A stretch of 29,098 bases of DNA from Armatimonadetes bacterium UBA5352 (GCA_002411015.1 DHPY01000028.1:274-29371); one strand, 5' to 3'; positions 6,459 through 15,227 are shown, counted from the first letter of the stretch. The notes: generated by a model from the letters alone, not told the origin. Numbers and translations: made by a program.

Positions 6459-8438
6459 TTGCAGGAGCACATCAGCGACATCCACACCTCGGGAATGCCG
6501 GAAGCCCAATCCAGACCGTCCCGGCACGTGCGCATCGTCACGATGCTCGTGCTGAGCATCGTTCTGACCTGGCTCGCCGGATACTGGATCCGGCAGGGCG
6601 AGATCGTCGCGCTATCGGCGCAGATGACGGAAGCCGTTCCGTCCATCCCCGGCCTCACTGCCCTCCTGCTTCTTGTCCTGCTCAACCCCCTCATCAGACG
6701 GCTGCCATACGTCCGCGAGCTATCTGCCGGGGAGCTTGTCGTATGCTACCTCTTCGTGACCGTCGCCACGTTCATGTTCGCCTGCGGCGTCACGCGCTTC
6801 CTGATAGCCACACTGAGCGCTCCGTGGTACTACAGCACACCCGTTGCGCCGATAGACACTCTTGCGCCGAACATCCCGCAGTGGCTCTCGCCGCCGGAGT
6901 TGCTCTACCATAAGTGGCTCTATGAGGCCTCGCCAACCGGTGAGATCCCGTGGGAGGTCTGGCGCACGCCGGTCGTCATCTGGAGCGGCTTCTTCCTGCT
7001 CTTCGGCGGCACACTGCTCTGCCTCATGATCCTCTTCGCCGAGCAGTGGATCGAGCACGAGCGGCTTGTCTTCCCACTGGTCCGGCTGCCGCTTGAGATC
7101 CTTGGCGAAGAGGGCGGGATGCCGCTGTTCAAGAACCCGGTCACCTGGATCGGCATCGGGCTCGCGACACTGCTGAACCTCTACCTCATGACGCGCGCCG
7201 TGTTCTTCGGCGGGCCGATGGGGACGCTCACCTTCGATCTCTCCACAGGGATCACCGACGCGCCCTGGTCATACATCCGCCCGCTGCAGGTTGACCTGCG
7301 ACCCGAGTTGATCGGGCTCGGATACCTGATCTCGACCGAGCTTTCCTTCTCGATCTGGTTCTTCCATCTGTTCCAGAAGGCCCAGGCAGTAATCATGGCC
7401 GCATCAGGCTACCGCGTTGGTGGGATGCCCTTCGCGGCCGAGCAGGGTATCGGCGCCTATATCATCCTCGGCATCGTCCTCCTGTGGAAGGGCCGGCATG
7501 TCTTCACCCACGCCTGGAGCGGCCTGTTTCGCCCGGAGGTCGCCAGAAACGACCGCTTCCCCTACCGGTGGGCGCTGCTCGGGCTCATCGCCGGCGTCAC
7601 CGGGTTGGTGCTCTTCTTCATCGCGGCGGGCATGGACGCATGGCTTGCCGGCGTCTACCTCGCGATCCTGCTGATCGTGGGCATGGTCTACGGCCGGCTG
7701 CGCGCGGAGACGGGTGTGCCGATCCTGTGGGCATTCCCCTACGGGCAGCAGCACAAGCTGCTCTGGAACTTCCTGGGCCAGGCCGGGATCGTCCGCGGCG
7801 CCACCGATCTCACCTCGCCCACGGTTTTCGCCATGATGGGCTTCCTCTCCCGCGGGTTCTTCCCGACCGTCTCCGGCTACCAGATCGAGGGCCTGAACCT
7901 CGCCGAGCGGACCGGCGTGGACACCCGCAAGATGATCGTCACCCTGCTGCTCGCGATCGTCGTCGGCTCCGCATTCTCCTTCGTCTTCCACTTGCAGCCC
8001 TACTACCAGGAGGGCGGAATCGGTCTGCGCGGAGGGATCTGGGGCGACACGACCGCCCGGCAGGAGTATCAGAACGTCCTGCGAGCCTCGGAGATGCCCG
8101 TGCCACCGGACGTGCCGCGGATCGTCGCGACCCTCGGCGGGGGAGTGCTTGTTGCGCTGATCTCCGCCGCCCGCAGCTATTGGTTCGGCTTCCCCCTGCA
8201 TCCCATGGGCTATGTGCTGGCCGGCTCCTTCGGTCACAAGCTCTGGGGCCCATTCCTGGTCGTCTGGGTCATCAAGACGGCTCTTCTCCGCTACGGCGGA
8301 AGCCGTTCGTATCTCCGCGCACTGCCCGGCTTCCTCGGCTTCGCAATCGGGCACTTCATCACCGCAGGCCTCATCTGGGGCTCTCTCGGGGCCGCCCTTG
8401 GTGGTCCGTTCCTGCGCTGGGGCGTGTGGTTTGGGTAG
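6459..8438 (+). CDS. DUF6785/DUF6784-type polytopic membrane protein
   Basis: A 659-residue integral membrane protein with about 12-14 hydrophobic segments (for example near residues 28-44, 65-79, 92-116 and 172-196, and several after 320). Family resemblance is to DUF6785/DUF6784 proteins, often described as oligopeptide-transporter-like and found mainly in Armatimonadota, Planctomycetota and relatives. Landmarks are the paired ELSAGELVVCY and EQWIEHERLVFPLVRLP segments, the GRLRAETGVP loop, and a C-terminal FGFPLHPMGYVLAG. No experimentally defined substrate is known to me. The start is TTG 6459, supported by GAGGAAGG at 6446-6453; no well-placed ATG exists. An exported SIS-like protein follows after a terminator-like hairpin, so it may be separately transcribed. 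Confidence 0.85.
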   Translation: MQEHISDIHTSGMPEAQSRPSRHVRIVTMLVLSIVLTWLAGYWIRQGEIVALSAQMTEAVPSIPGLTALLLLVLLNPLIRRLPYVRELSAGELVVCYLFVTVATFMFACGVTRFLIATLSAPWYYSTPVAPIDTLAPNIPQWLSPPELLYHKWLYEASPTGEIPWEVWRTPVVIWSGFFLLFGGTLLCLMILFAEQWIEHERLVFPLVRLPLEILGEEGGMPLFKNPVTWIGIGLATLLNLYLMTRAVFFGGPMGTLTFDLSTGITDAPWSYIRPLQVDLRPELIGLGYLISTELSFSIWFFHLFQKAQAVIMAASGYRVGGMPFAAEQGIGAYIILGIVLLWKGRHVFTHAWSGLFRPEVARNDRFPYRWALLGLIAGVTGLVLFFIAAGMDAWLAGVYLAILLIVGMVYGRLRAETGVPILWAFPYGQQHKLLWNFLGQAGIVRGATDLTSPTVFAMMGFLSRGFFPTVSGYQIEGLNLAERTGVDTRKMIVTLLLAIVVGSAFSFVFHLQPYYQEGGIGLRGGIWGDTTARQEYQNVLRASEMPVPPDVPRIVATLGGGVLVALISAARSYWFGFPLHPMGYVLAGSFGHKLWGPFLVVWVIKTALLRYGGSRSYLRALPGFLGFAIGHFITAGLIWGSLGAALGGPFLRWGVWFG

Positions 8439-8612
8439 AGGCGGGGGAAGGGGCAAGGGTGATGGGTGAAGCGGGGACGACAACGGCGTAACAGCGGCGA
8501 ACTGCCACGGCGTCACGGCGGGCGAACGCCAGGGCGCAGAAGAGGGAGATAGCAGCGGCAACGGCGAAACAGCCGTTGCCGTTTGGTATAGCAGCACTGA
8601 AAGGACCTCATC
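8439..8612 (+). repeat. GC-rich quasi-repetitive spacer
   Basis: No gene. The spacer contains imperfect iterations of ACGGCG/AGCGGCGAAC and then a perfect hairpin. It shares CAGCGGCAACGGC (8553-8565) with the repeat cluster at the end of the window (29043-29055), suggesting a dispersed repeat family. Confidence 0.5.
8556..8584 (+). terminator. Hairpin terminator between the DUF6785-type gene and the SIS-like gene
   Basis: A perfect 10-base stem (8556-8565 with 8572-8581) with loop GAAACA is followed by TTT. An extended -10-like TGGTATAGC (8584-8592) directly follows and could start transcription of the next gene. Confidence 0.55.
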
Positions 8613-9824
8613 ATGCTCGCGCGGGTGCTACTCACAGTCGCATCTGTGTGCGTTGCCGCAAGCATCGGGCCGTCGGGCGCCGCGGAGCCCACGCCATCTC
8701 AGGCCTACCTCGACCGGCTGCTGGTGTCAAATGCCGCCGCCGTGGCCGAGCTTGACCACTATGTGCGCATGGCCGGGGAGGCGGCCGAACTGCTCGTTCG
8801 TGATCCCGACGGCCCCGGCCCTTCGCTTTGGATCGCGGGTGATGAGGGCTTCGTGCTCGAGGGCACCGGCCGTGCCGGCGGGATGATGACCGCGAAGCGC
8901 CTCTCGAACCCGGATGTGGCCGCCGCGGGGGACGTGGCGCTGGTGGGCTCGCTGCAGGGCGATGATGACGCGACCGTGGAGCTGGTGCGCGATCTGGTGG
9001 GACGCGGCGTGATGGCAATCCTCTTCGCGCCGCGCGAAAGCGGCGTGGAGGGGAGCCACTTCATCGCCGCACACGCCGACTCGCCCGGCGACAGCGACCT
9101 GCCCACGGCATCGCCCGCGATCGCTCAGAGCCTCTGGGCGTTCACCGGCGAGCTTGTGAGCGCGATGATGCGGAGCTCCGGGCGCACGCCGCCACTCTAC
9201 GTGAGCGTGCTCGTGCCCGATGGCCGCGAGCGCAACAACGCACGCAAGGGAATGCGCTGGGACCCCCAGAACGCGGAGCCGATGGCGCCCGGAGTGGTCG
9301 GCAGGATCTACCTCGCGCGGCTCGCCAACTCCATACGGGCGATGCGGGCGACGCAAGCCGAGAGGCTCGCCAAAGCCGGTCAGCGCGCCGCGCAGGTTCT
9401 GCGCCGCGGCGGCACGGTCTGGCTCGCGGTGCTCGGCCACATGCTGCCCGCGCAGGCGGCACAGATGCCTGAGGCGGAGATGCCCTTCACCGTCTTCGCC
9501 GATCGCGATCCGGAGAGGCTGCGGGGCCTCGTGAAGCCGGGCGATCTGATGCTCTACGTGGGCTACTATGAGCCGCTTGGGGCGTGGGTCGAGACGATGC
9601 ACGAACTCGGAGGAGAGATCGTGACGGTAGTCTCGGGCACGCCGGAGCGGCCGGCAAGCGCGATGGGAGCGGACATCAACATCCGCGGCTGCTGGCCCTA
9701 CGGAGACGCCGCAATCGCCCTGGACCCGCCCGAACTCGGGCTGACGATGCTGCCACCATCGGGCGTGGTACAGTCCGCGGCGGTGTGGATGCTGCTCGCG
9801 GAGACCCGCCAGAATCGGCCTTGA
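8613..9824 (+). CDS. Exported SIS-like (phosphosugar-isomerase fold) protein
   Basis: A 403-residue protein. The start at ATG 8613 is preceded by AAAGGA. Residues 1-24 form a signal peptide ending GAAEP. The next helix (YLDRLLVSNAAAVAEL) and the segment LWIAGDEGF..EGTGRAGG (RAGG at 87-90) resemble the start of SIS_2 domains, in which an RAGG follows the phosphosugar loop. A second alpha/beta half (from about residue 265: GGTVWLAVLGHML, then VKPGDLMLYVGYY and GGEIVTVVSGTPERP) repeats the SIS pattern. The usual Ser/Thr-rich sugar-phosphate loop is degenerate. SIS proteins are normally cytosolic, so export plus loss of the loop suggests a changed role. The fold call is moderate; function unknown. 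Confidence 0.6.
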   Translation: MLARVLLTVASVCVAASIGPSGAAEPTPSQAYLDRLLVSNAAAVAELDHYVRMAGEAAELLVRDPDGPGPSLWIAGDEGFVLEGTGRAGGMMTAKRLSNPDVAAAGDVALVGSLQGDDDATVELVRDLVGRGVMAILFAPRESGVEGSHFIAAHADSPGDSDLPTASPAIAQSLWAFTGELVSAMMRSSGRTPPLYVSVLVPDGRERNNARKGMRWDPQNAEPMAPGVVGRIYLARLANSIRAMRATQAERLAKAGQRAAQVLRRGGTVWLAVLGHMLPAQAAQMPEAEMPFTVFADRDPERLRGLVKPGDLMLYVGYYEPLGAWVETMHELGGEIVTVVSGTPERPASAMGADINIRGCWPYGDAAIALDPPELGLTMLPPSGVVQSAAVWMLLAETRQNRP

Positions 9825-9862
9825 GCGGCCCATAGGGGCCCGAGTCGGCAATCCATTTCCGG

Positions 9863-9891
9863 TTGTGCGGGCCGTAAGCCTGTGCTATAGT
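9863..9891 (+). promoter_or_regulatory. Extended -10 promoter of the lipoprotein-oxidoreductase-GDH unit
   Basis: TATAGT (9886-9891) is preceded by TGC, giving an extended -10. TTGTGC (9863-9868) lies 17 bases upstream as a weak -35. Transcription would begin near 9898, only about ten bases before the ATG at 9908. Confidence 0.55.
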
Positions 9892-9907
9892 CGATCCCAG
9901 AGTGCCT

Positions 9908-10372
9908 ATGAATGACCGCACTGTTCATCCTGTTCTGCTCGTTCTCCTCGCCGCAGTGGTCTCGTTTGGCGTGGTCGGCCTTGGTGGCTGCCACGGCCGC
10001 GAGGTCGGCTCACTCGACCAGATCACGATCGTCAAGTACCGCTACAGCATTGACGATTCCGATGAGGTCGTGCGGGTGGTGGGGCTCGCGCGAAACAGCG
10101 GTGACCTCCGCACCCCTGAGGGCGAGATCGTCGCGACCCTGCACAGTCGCACCGGCTCGTTCAAGGGACAGAACCGCGTAGACCTCGCGCGGCTGGAGCC
10201 CGGAGCTGAGAACGAGTTCGGGATCGCGATAGACACTCACGGCAGTGTCGAGAGCGTCGAGATCGTGGTGGTTGAGCCGGGCACAGTAGTCGAGGGGGCG
10301 GAGGAGACGCCGACCAACTCGCCGAACCAGACACCTGCCAATGCAGACGAGGAGGGTGGGGACGATGGCTGA
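9908..10372 (+). CDS. Small lipoprotein with an FxLYD-like domain
   Basis: A 154-residue protein. A lipoprotein signal peptide ends in LGGC, giving Cys28 as the predicted lipidated residue. Residues about 38-120 form one beta-sandwich-like domain (ITIVKYRY..VVRVVGLARNSGD..GEIVATLHSRTGS..LEPGAENEF), resembling FxLYD domains of cell-surface proteins. The C-terminus is Thr/Asn/Pro- and acid-rich. There is no Shine-Dalgarno sequence, and the promoter lies so close that the transcript is nearly leaderless; GTG 9902 is an in-frame alternative start. The next gene's ATG overlaps its 3' end by 8 bases, indicating coupled translation. Function unknown. Confidence 0.7.
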   Translation: MNDRTVHPVLLVLLAAVVSFGVVGLGGCHGREVGSLDQITIVKYRYSIDDSDEVVRVVGLARNSGDLRTPEGEIVATLHSRTGSFKGQNRVDLARLEPGAENEFGIAIDTHGSVESVEIVVVEPGTVVEGAEETPTNSPNQTPANADEEGGDDG

Positions 10373-11339
10373 GCTGAGCGCCGCCGTAGTCGGCGCATCG
10401 GGGATCGGTAAGCATCACGCGAAGTGGCTGCAGCGCCTGGGATGCTCGGTGGATGCGATCGCGGGGAGTTCTGCTGAGAGCGCTGATGCGACAGCCGCGA
10501 AGCTGAGCGAGATGTTCGGCTTTGAGGGCGAGGCATACGGCTCGGTCGAGGAGATGCTGCGCGCGGGACGGTTCGACCTGATCACGATCGCGTCTCCGGA
10601 GGAGGTCCACTACGATCACTTCATGCGCGCCCTCGACCATGGTGCGCACGTGCTCTGCGAGAAGCCGCTGCTGTTCGATCATACGCAGCCGTCAGATGCA
10701 ATGCTGCGCCATGCCGAGGCGATGGTAGCGGCGGCTGAGGACTCTGAGGGGATCGCTGCGGTGAATACGCAGTATGTGGCGGGCTGTGGGGCCTATCATA
10801 GTCTGATGAGTTCACGAGGAATCGACGCGGGGGCCCCGAAGAAGTTCTTCATGCAGATGGAGTCGCGCGGCGGCGCCGAGGGGACTGACTTCGAGCAGAT
10901 CTTCATAGACCTGGGGCCGCACCCGATCAGCGTGATGATGGGCTTCTGCGGGCCCGGGCGGATGGTAACCGAGAGCGCCTCGTGCACAGTCGAGCAGAAG
11001 CGCGTTGTAGCGCGGTTCGACTATGAGATGGAGAGCGGCGGCGTCTGCGCGGTGGAGATCCTGTGTATGAACCGGCCCGAGGGCGACCTCATCAGGCGTT
11101 TCGGCATCAACGATCTGAGTGCTGATTACGAAGGGCGGAATGACGCCGAGGGCGTCTACCGGGCGTACCTGACCTACGACGGCGAAGAGAGTTGCCACCA
11201 GGACTTCATGGAGGCATCGCTGGAGCGCTTCGTCTCGGCAGTGCGCGGGACCGCGAAGCGTCCGCTGGCGACGGTGGCGGAAGGCTGCGAGAACCTGCGG
11301 ATGCAACTGGCGCTGCTGGCCGTCGCGGAGCGCGTGTAG
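10365..11339 (+). CDS. Gfo/Idh/MocA-family NAD(P)-dependent oxidoreductase
   Basis: A 324-residue cytoplasmic protein. ATG 10365 follows the strong GAGGAGGGTGGGG. The N-terminal Rossmann fold shows AAVVGASGIGKHHAKWL. The signature EKP carries the conserved Lys100 (LCEKPLLFDH), and the C-terminal alpha/beta domain contains FIDLGPHPISVMM. The family oxidises or reduces sugars, inositols and related polyols; the substrate is not predictable. It overlaps the lipoprotein gene by 8 bases and precedes the tandem glutamate dehydrogenase genes by 53 bases, so the four are probably co-transcribed. The link to glutamate metabolism is not obvious. Confidence 0.88.
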   Translation: MAELSAAVVGASGIGKHHAKWLQRLGCSVDAIAGSSAESADATAAKLSEMFGFEGEAYGSVEEMLRAGRFDLITIASPEEVHYDHFMRALDHGAHVLCEKPLLFDHTQPSDAMLRHAEAMVAAAEDSEGIAAVNTQYVAGCGAYHSLMSSRGIDAGAPKKFFMQMESRGGAEGTDFEQIFIDLGPHPISVMMGFCGPGRMVTESASCTVEQKRVVARFDYEMESGGVCAVEILCMNRPEGDLIRRFGINDLSADYEGRNDAEGVYRAYLTYDGEESCHQDFMEASLERFVSAVRGTAKRPLATVAEGCENLRMQLALLAVAERV

Positions 11340-11392
11340 TTGCGGGCTGTCTGGTCGGTGTGGCGCAGAATCCAGGCGAGGAGGCCGTTCCG

Positions 11393-12667
11393 ATGGCGGA
11401 CGAGATGCTGCTCAAGGAAGCCAACGATGGCGCGTCGCTTGCGTCGGCGCTTATGCAACTCGACCACGCCGCGAAGCTGATCGGCCTGGACGAGAGCGTT
11501 CATCTGAAGCTCGCGCAGCCGAAGCGAGTAGTCACCGTCTCGGTCCCGACACGCATGGATGACGGCACCTTCAAGGTTTTCACCGGGTACCGCGCGCAGC
11601 ATAACATGGACCGCGGCCCCTGCAAAGGCGGCCTGCGCTACCACCCGGATATCACGCTCGACGACGTCATCGCGCTGTCGATGCTCATGACATGGAAGTG
11701 CGCGGTCGTGAACATCCCCTACGGTGGCGCGCGCGGCGGGATCATCTGCAACCCGAAAGCGATGTCCACCGGCGAGCTTATGCGGATGACCAGACGCTAC
11801 ACGACTGAACTCGTCGAGGTCATCGGGCCGGAGAAGGACATCCAGGCGCCCGATGTCTACACAGACGAGCGCGTGATGGGCTGGATCATGGACACCTACT
11901 CCATGCAGAAGGGCTATTCGGTGCCCGCTGTTGTGACCGGGAAGCCGATCTCGCTTGGTGGCTCGCGCGGCCGACCGTCTGCTACCGGCCGCGGGGTGGT
12001 CGTCACCATCCGCGCCGCGATGGAGCGGCTCGGAATGCCGATGAAGGGCGCTACCTTCGCTGTACAGGGCTACGGCAGCGTGGGGAGTTGGACTGCCCGC
12101 CTGCTTGGCGACCTCGGGCCCTGGATGGTCGCGGCCTCGGACTCGCAGGGCGGCTGCTACAATCCGGACGGCATCTCCGCCGCCGAACTGCTCGCGCACA
12201 AGCGGGAGACTGGGTCGGTTGTGGACTTCCCCGGCACAGACCGGATCACAAACGAAGAGTTGTTCGCCCTGGACTGCGACGTCCTCATCCCGGCGGCTCT
12301 GGGGAATGTCATCAATGAGGGCAACGCAGGTGGCATCAAGGCGAAGATCCTCGCTGAGGGTGCGAACAGCCCCACGACGCGAGAGGCGCAGGCCATCCTG
12401 AACGAGCGCGGGATCTTCGTGGTCCCGGACCTGCTGGCAAACGCCGGCGGCGTGGTGGTCTCGTACTTCGAATGGGTCCAGGGCCTCCAGGCCTACTTCT
12501 GGTCGGAGGCGGAGGTCAACGAGCAGCTTGAGGCGATCATGGTACGGGCTTTCGACCGGGTCTACGCCGAGCACGAGCAGCGCAACTGCGACATGCGCGC
12601 GGCTGCGATGGCGGTGGCGGTCGGCTGCGTCGCGGAGGCAGTCAAGATGAGGGGCATTTACCCGTGA
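11393..12667 (+). CDS. gdhA: Glutamate dehydrogenase paralogue lacking the catalytic Lys (putative regulatory subunit)
   Basis: A 424-residue member of the Glu/Leu/Phe/Val dehydrogenase family, which interconverts glutamate and 2-oxoglutarate plus ammonia. ATG 11393 follows GAGGAGG. The substrate Lys in RGPCKGGLRYHP, the Lys in MTWKCAV, the Asp in APDVYTD, the GYGSVG nucleotide loop and the NAGGVVVSYFEW segment are all present. However, the conserved GGAKGG, which holds the catalytic Lys (Lys125 in Clostridium symbiosum enzyme), reads GGARGG with Arg114. The neighbouring paralogue keeps the Lys. This arrangement recalls Thermus thermophilus, where GdhA is a regulatory partner of catalytic GdhB. 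A regulatory or impaired role is inference; the family identity is firm. Confidence 0.88.
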   Translation: MADEMLLKEANDGASLASALMQLDHAAKLIGLDESVHLKLAQPKRVVTVSVPTRMDDGTFKVFTGYRAQHNMDRGPCKGGLRYHPDITLDDVIALSMLMTWKCAVVNIPYGGARGGIICNPKAMSTGELMRMTRRYTTELVEVIGPEKDIQAPDVYTDERVMGWIMDTYSMQKGYSVPAVVTGKPISLGGSRGRPSATGRGVVVTIRAAMERLGMPMKGATFAVQGYGSVGSWTARLLGDLGPWMVAASDSQGGCYNPDGISAAELLAHKRETGSVVDFPGTDRITNEELFALDCDVLIPAALGNVINEGNAGGIKAKILAEGANSPTTREAQAILNERGIFVVPDLLANAGGVVVSYFEWVQGLQAYFWSEAEVNEQLEAIMVRAFDRVYAEHEQRNCDMRAAAMAVAVGCVAEAVKMRGIYP

Positions 12668-12721
12668 GGCAGGTCGGTGCGGCGCCTGTGCTCACACCTA
12701 CAGATAACACAAGGCAGGGAG

Positions 12722-13990
12722 ATGACAGAGTTGGCCGAGGAGAAGTCCTCCACAAACGTTCTTGAGAGCGCCCTCCAGCAGCTTGATGGTGTCGCGACTC
12801 TGATCGATGTGCATCCGGACGTGCTGGCGAAGCTGCGCAAGCCCAAGCGGACGCTGACGGTCTCGGTGCCGACACGCATGGATGACGGGAGACTCGAGGT
12901 TTTCACAGGCATCCGCGTGCAGCACAACATGGATCGCGGCCCCTGCAAGGGCGGGATCCGCTTCCACCCGTCGGTGTCACTCGATGAGGTTACGGCGCTG
13001 GCGATGTGGATGACCTGGAAGTGCGCGGTCGTCAACATCCCCTACGGCGGTGCCAAGGGCGGTGTCATCTGCGAGCCGCTGGACATGTCCGACCGGGAGC
13101 TTGAGAACCTCACGCGCCGGTTCGTCTCGGAGCTTGTGGAGATCATCGGCCCGGAGCAGGATATTCCGGCACCGGATGTGAACACGAACGAGCGCATCAT
13201 GGGCTGGCTCATGGACACGTACTCGATGCAGAAGGGCTACTCGGTCCCGGCCGTTGTCACCGGGAAGCCGATCGCGATCGGCGGGTCGCTGGGGCGTGCG
13301 AAGGCGACGGGTCGCGGCATCGTCTTCGTGGCACGGGAGGCGCTGCAGACGCAGGGGATGCCGATGAAGGGCGCGCGGGTTGTCGTCCAGGGCTTCGGGA
13401 AGGTGGGCGGATCGTTCGCCGAGCTCATCGAGGAAATGGGCGCGAAGGTGATCGCCGTCGCCGACGTGACGGGCGGCATGATCAATGAGAACGGCCTGCC
13501 GATTGCTGAGATGAGCGCATATGCGAAGAAGAACCGCTTCATCGAGGGCTTCGACGGCGGCGATAAGATCTCCAACGAGGAGCTTCTGTCGCTGGAGTGC
13601 GACCTGTTGGTGCCGGCTGCGCTGGAGAACGTGCTGACGGCCGAGAACGCGAATGACATCAATGCCCGCGTGATCGTCGAGGGCGCGAACGGCCCGACGA
13701 CACCGGAGGCAGACCGGATCCTCATCGACCGCGGCATCTACCTGGTGCCGGATATCCTCGCGAATGCGGGCGGCGTCACGGTCTCGTACTTCGAGTGGTG
13801 CCAGGGGCTTCAGATGCTCTTCTGGAGCGAAGAGGAGGTCAATCAGCGGCTGGAGGACATCATGGTGCGCGCGTACCATGAGGTCCACAAGCTCGGCTGC
13901 GACCTCAAGACGGACATGCGCAACGCCGCGATGGCGCTGGCGGTGAACCGCGTCGGCGAGGCCATCATGGCCCGCGGGATCTACCCCTGA
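12722..13990 (+). CDS. gdhB: NAD(P)-dependent glutamate dehydrogenase (catalytic)
   Basis: A 422-residue enzyme interconverting L-glutamate and 2-oxoglutarate plus ammonium. ATG 12722 follows GGCAGGGAG. All key residues are intact: Lys in RGPCKGGIRFHP, Lys in MTWKCAV, catalytic Lys112 in PYGGAKGG, Asp in APDVNTN, Rossmann GFGKVGG, and SYFEW near the C-terminus. It is very similar throughout to the upstream paralogue and is separated from it by 54 bases, so the pair arose by duplication. Cofactor preference cannot be fixed: the second-strand region reads IAVADVTGG. A terminator follows. The two proteins probably form a mixed hexamer. Confidence 0.93.
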   Translation: MTELAEEKSSTNVLESALQQLDGVATLIDVHPDVLAKLRKPKRTLTVSVPTRMDDGRLEVFTGIRVQHNMDRGPCKGGIRFHPSVSLDEVTALAMWMTWKCAVVNIPYGGAKGGVICEPLDMSDRELENLTRRFVSELVEIIGPEQDIPAPDVNTNERIMGWLMDTYSMQKGYSVPAVVTGKPIAIGGSLGRAKATGRGIVFVAREALQTQGMPMKGARVVVQGFGKVGGSFAELIEEMGAKVIAVADVTGGMINENGLPIAEMSAYAKKNRFIEGFDGGDKISNEELLSLECDLLVPAALENVLTAENANDINARVIVEGANGPTTPEADRILIDRGIYLVPDILANAGGVTVSYFEWCQGLQMLFWSEEEVNQRLEDIMVRAYHEVHKLGCDLKTDMRNAAMALAVNRVGEAIMARGIYP

Positions 13991-14018
13991 GCGGCCTCCA
14001 CAGGCTGCAGATACCGGA

Positions 14019-14048
14019 GCGCCCGCCGAGCGATCGGCGGGCGCTTTT
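14019..14048 (+). terminator. Rho-independent terminator after the glutamate dehydrogenase pair
   Basis: A perfect 11-base GC stem (14019-14029 with 14034-14044) with loop GCGA is followed by TTTT. It ends the + strand unit and sits just before the 3' end of the convergent minus-strand operon. Confidence 0.88.
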
Positions 14049-14066
14049 CGATGCCCGGTCCGCAGC

Positions 14067-15227
14067 TCAGTTCGCTGCTACGCGACTCTTGATCCAGCAG
14101 TAGATGCTGTCGCCAATCTGCCAGTAGCCCGGTGTAGCAGGATGGACGCCGTTGCTCATGCGCGCGATCATCTCGGTGGCATGGGCGTTGGCAGGGGCTT
14201 CGCTCGACGGGAAGCCCCGTACGGTGTCGAGGTTGTGATGCACCGGGACCACGAAGATCCCTTCCGCCTCGCGATTCCCGTAGGTGGCGTACTCGCGCTC
14301 AATCACGCGATGCTGGTTCCTGCGATACTGCCAGCGGGTCTGGCCGCAGCCGTAGCTTGCCGCGAACGCGTCCTGGCTCGCGGCGGGCGGGGCCAGCGTG
14401 AGGATCGCGATGGGGGTGTTCGGCGCCGCGGCTCGGAAGGCCGCGAGCATCCGGTCGAGGTAGAGGAACATGGTGTCGATGGACGCCTCGATGGAGGTCT
14501 CATCGGCACCGAAGTTGTCGTTGCAGCCGAGCAGGATCGTGATGAAGTCGGGCGGCTGACCGGCGTTGTTGGCGTCGAGGTAGCGCTGGAAGTCCAGCGC
14601 GGGCTGCTCAGCACCCTCGGGCACGAACAGGAACGGGCTGCGTGTGCGGCGGCGCCGGCCGTCTACCTCACGCCAGTCCTCGGTGTCCCAGGTGGTCGCG
14701 AAGGTCTCGCAGCGCCAGCCACCGTAGCCTTCATGGCGGTTGCCTGTGTCGCCGCCGGGGCCGCTCTCGCCAATGAGCGTGACATCCACGGCCTCATCGG
14801 CCGCAAAGAGGTCCAGCAGACGCGCGGTGATCTGGGAGGCGTTGGTGAGGCTGTCGCCGACGCAGAGCACACTGACGTTACGGCCCGCGCCCGCGGCTGG
14901 GTCAACGACCTCGACCGTAGTGGTGGCCTCGTCAATGACTTCCATCTGCGGAGAGACGATGCGGAGCGTCAGTGGGTACTCGCCCACCTGCTCCGGCGTT
15001 GGCGCGCCCACCCAGCGCTCCTGCTGATGGCGGCCGAGGGAGCAGTTGACGTCAAAGAGCAGCGAGTTCGCGTTCGGGTGGAGCACCACGTTGTCGAAGT
15101 AAAGGCTCATCTCGACGCCGGGCACAGTGTAGATGCGCGGCGGCACCAGCATGCGCAGGCCCATCTGCGCAAGCGCGGGCATTGCGGTGAGACATGCAAG
15201 CAGGATTACGGCGCCTGTGCGGATCAT
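14067..15227 (-). CDS. Exported SGNH/GDSL hydrolase
   Basis: A 386-residue protein. The start at ATG 15227 overlaps the sulfatase stop as ATGA, and GGGGAGTGA lies upstream; an ATG at 15242 is in frame but lies inside the sulfatase gene and before that site. A signal peptide runs through about residue 21 (ALAQ). A beta-rich N-terminal domain (residues 25-115) precedes the SGNH fold: GDSLTN with nucleophile Ser126, oxyanion Gly in GESGPGGDTGN, LLGCNDNFG (block III Asn), and NGVHPATPGY with the catalytic His (block V, without the usual Asp three residues before). Such enzymes remove acyl groups from carbohydrates or lipids. It is the last gene of the seven-gene operon. Confidence 0.85.
   Translation of the reverse strand: MIRTGAVILLACLTAMPALAQMGLRMLVPPRIYTVPGVEMSLYFDNVVLHPNANSLLFDVNCSLGRHQQERWVGAPTPEQVGEYPLTLRIVSPQMEVIDEATTTVEVVDPAAGAGRNVSVLCVGDSLTNASQITARLLDLFAADEAVDVTLIGESGPGGDTGNRHEGYGGWRCETFATTWDTEDWREVDGRRRRTRSPFLFVPEGAEQPALDFQRYLDANNAGQPPDFITILLGCNDNFGADETSIEASIDTMFLYLDRMLAAFRAAAPNTPIAILTLAPPAASQDAFAASYGCGQTRWQYRRNQHRVIEREYATYGNREAEGIFVVPVHHNLDTVRGFPSSEAPANAHATEMIARMSNGVHPATPGYWQIGDSIYCWIKSRVAAN

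Noticed and set aside
7404..8597. 397-codon minus-strand frame antisense to the DUF6785-type gene
   Set aside because: The translation is low-complexity, Pro/His/Asp-rich and lies opposite a clear membrane protein gene.
11174..12574. 466-codon minus-strand frame antisense to the first glutamate dehydrogenase
   Set aside because: A related antisense frame also occurs opposite the second copy, showing that it follows from the conserved coding strand rather than from a gene.
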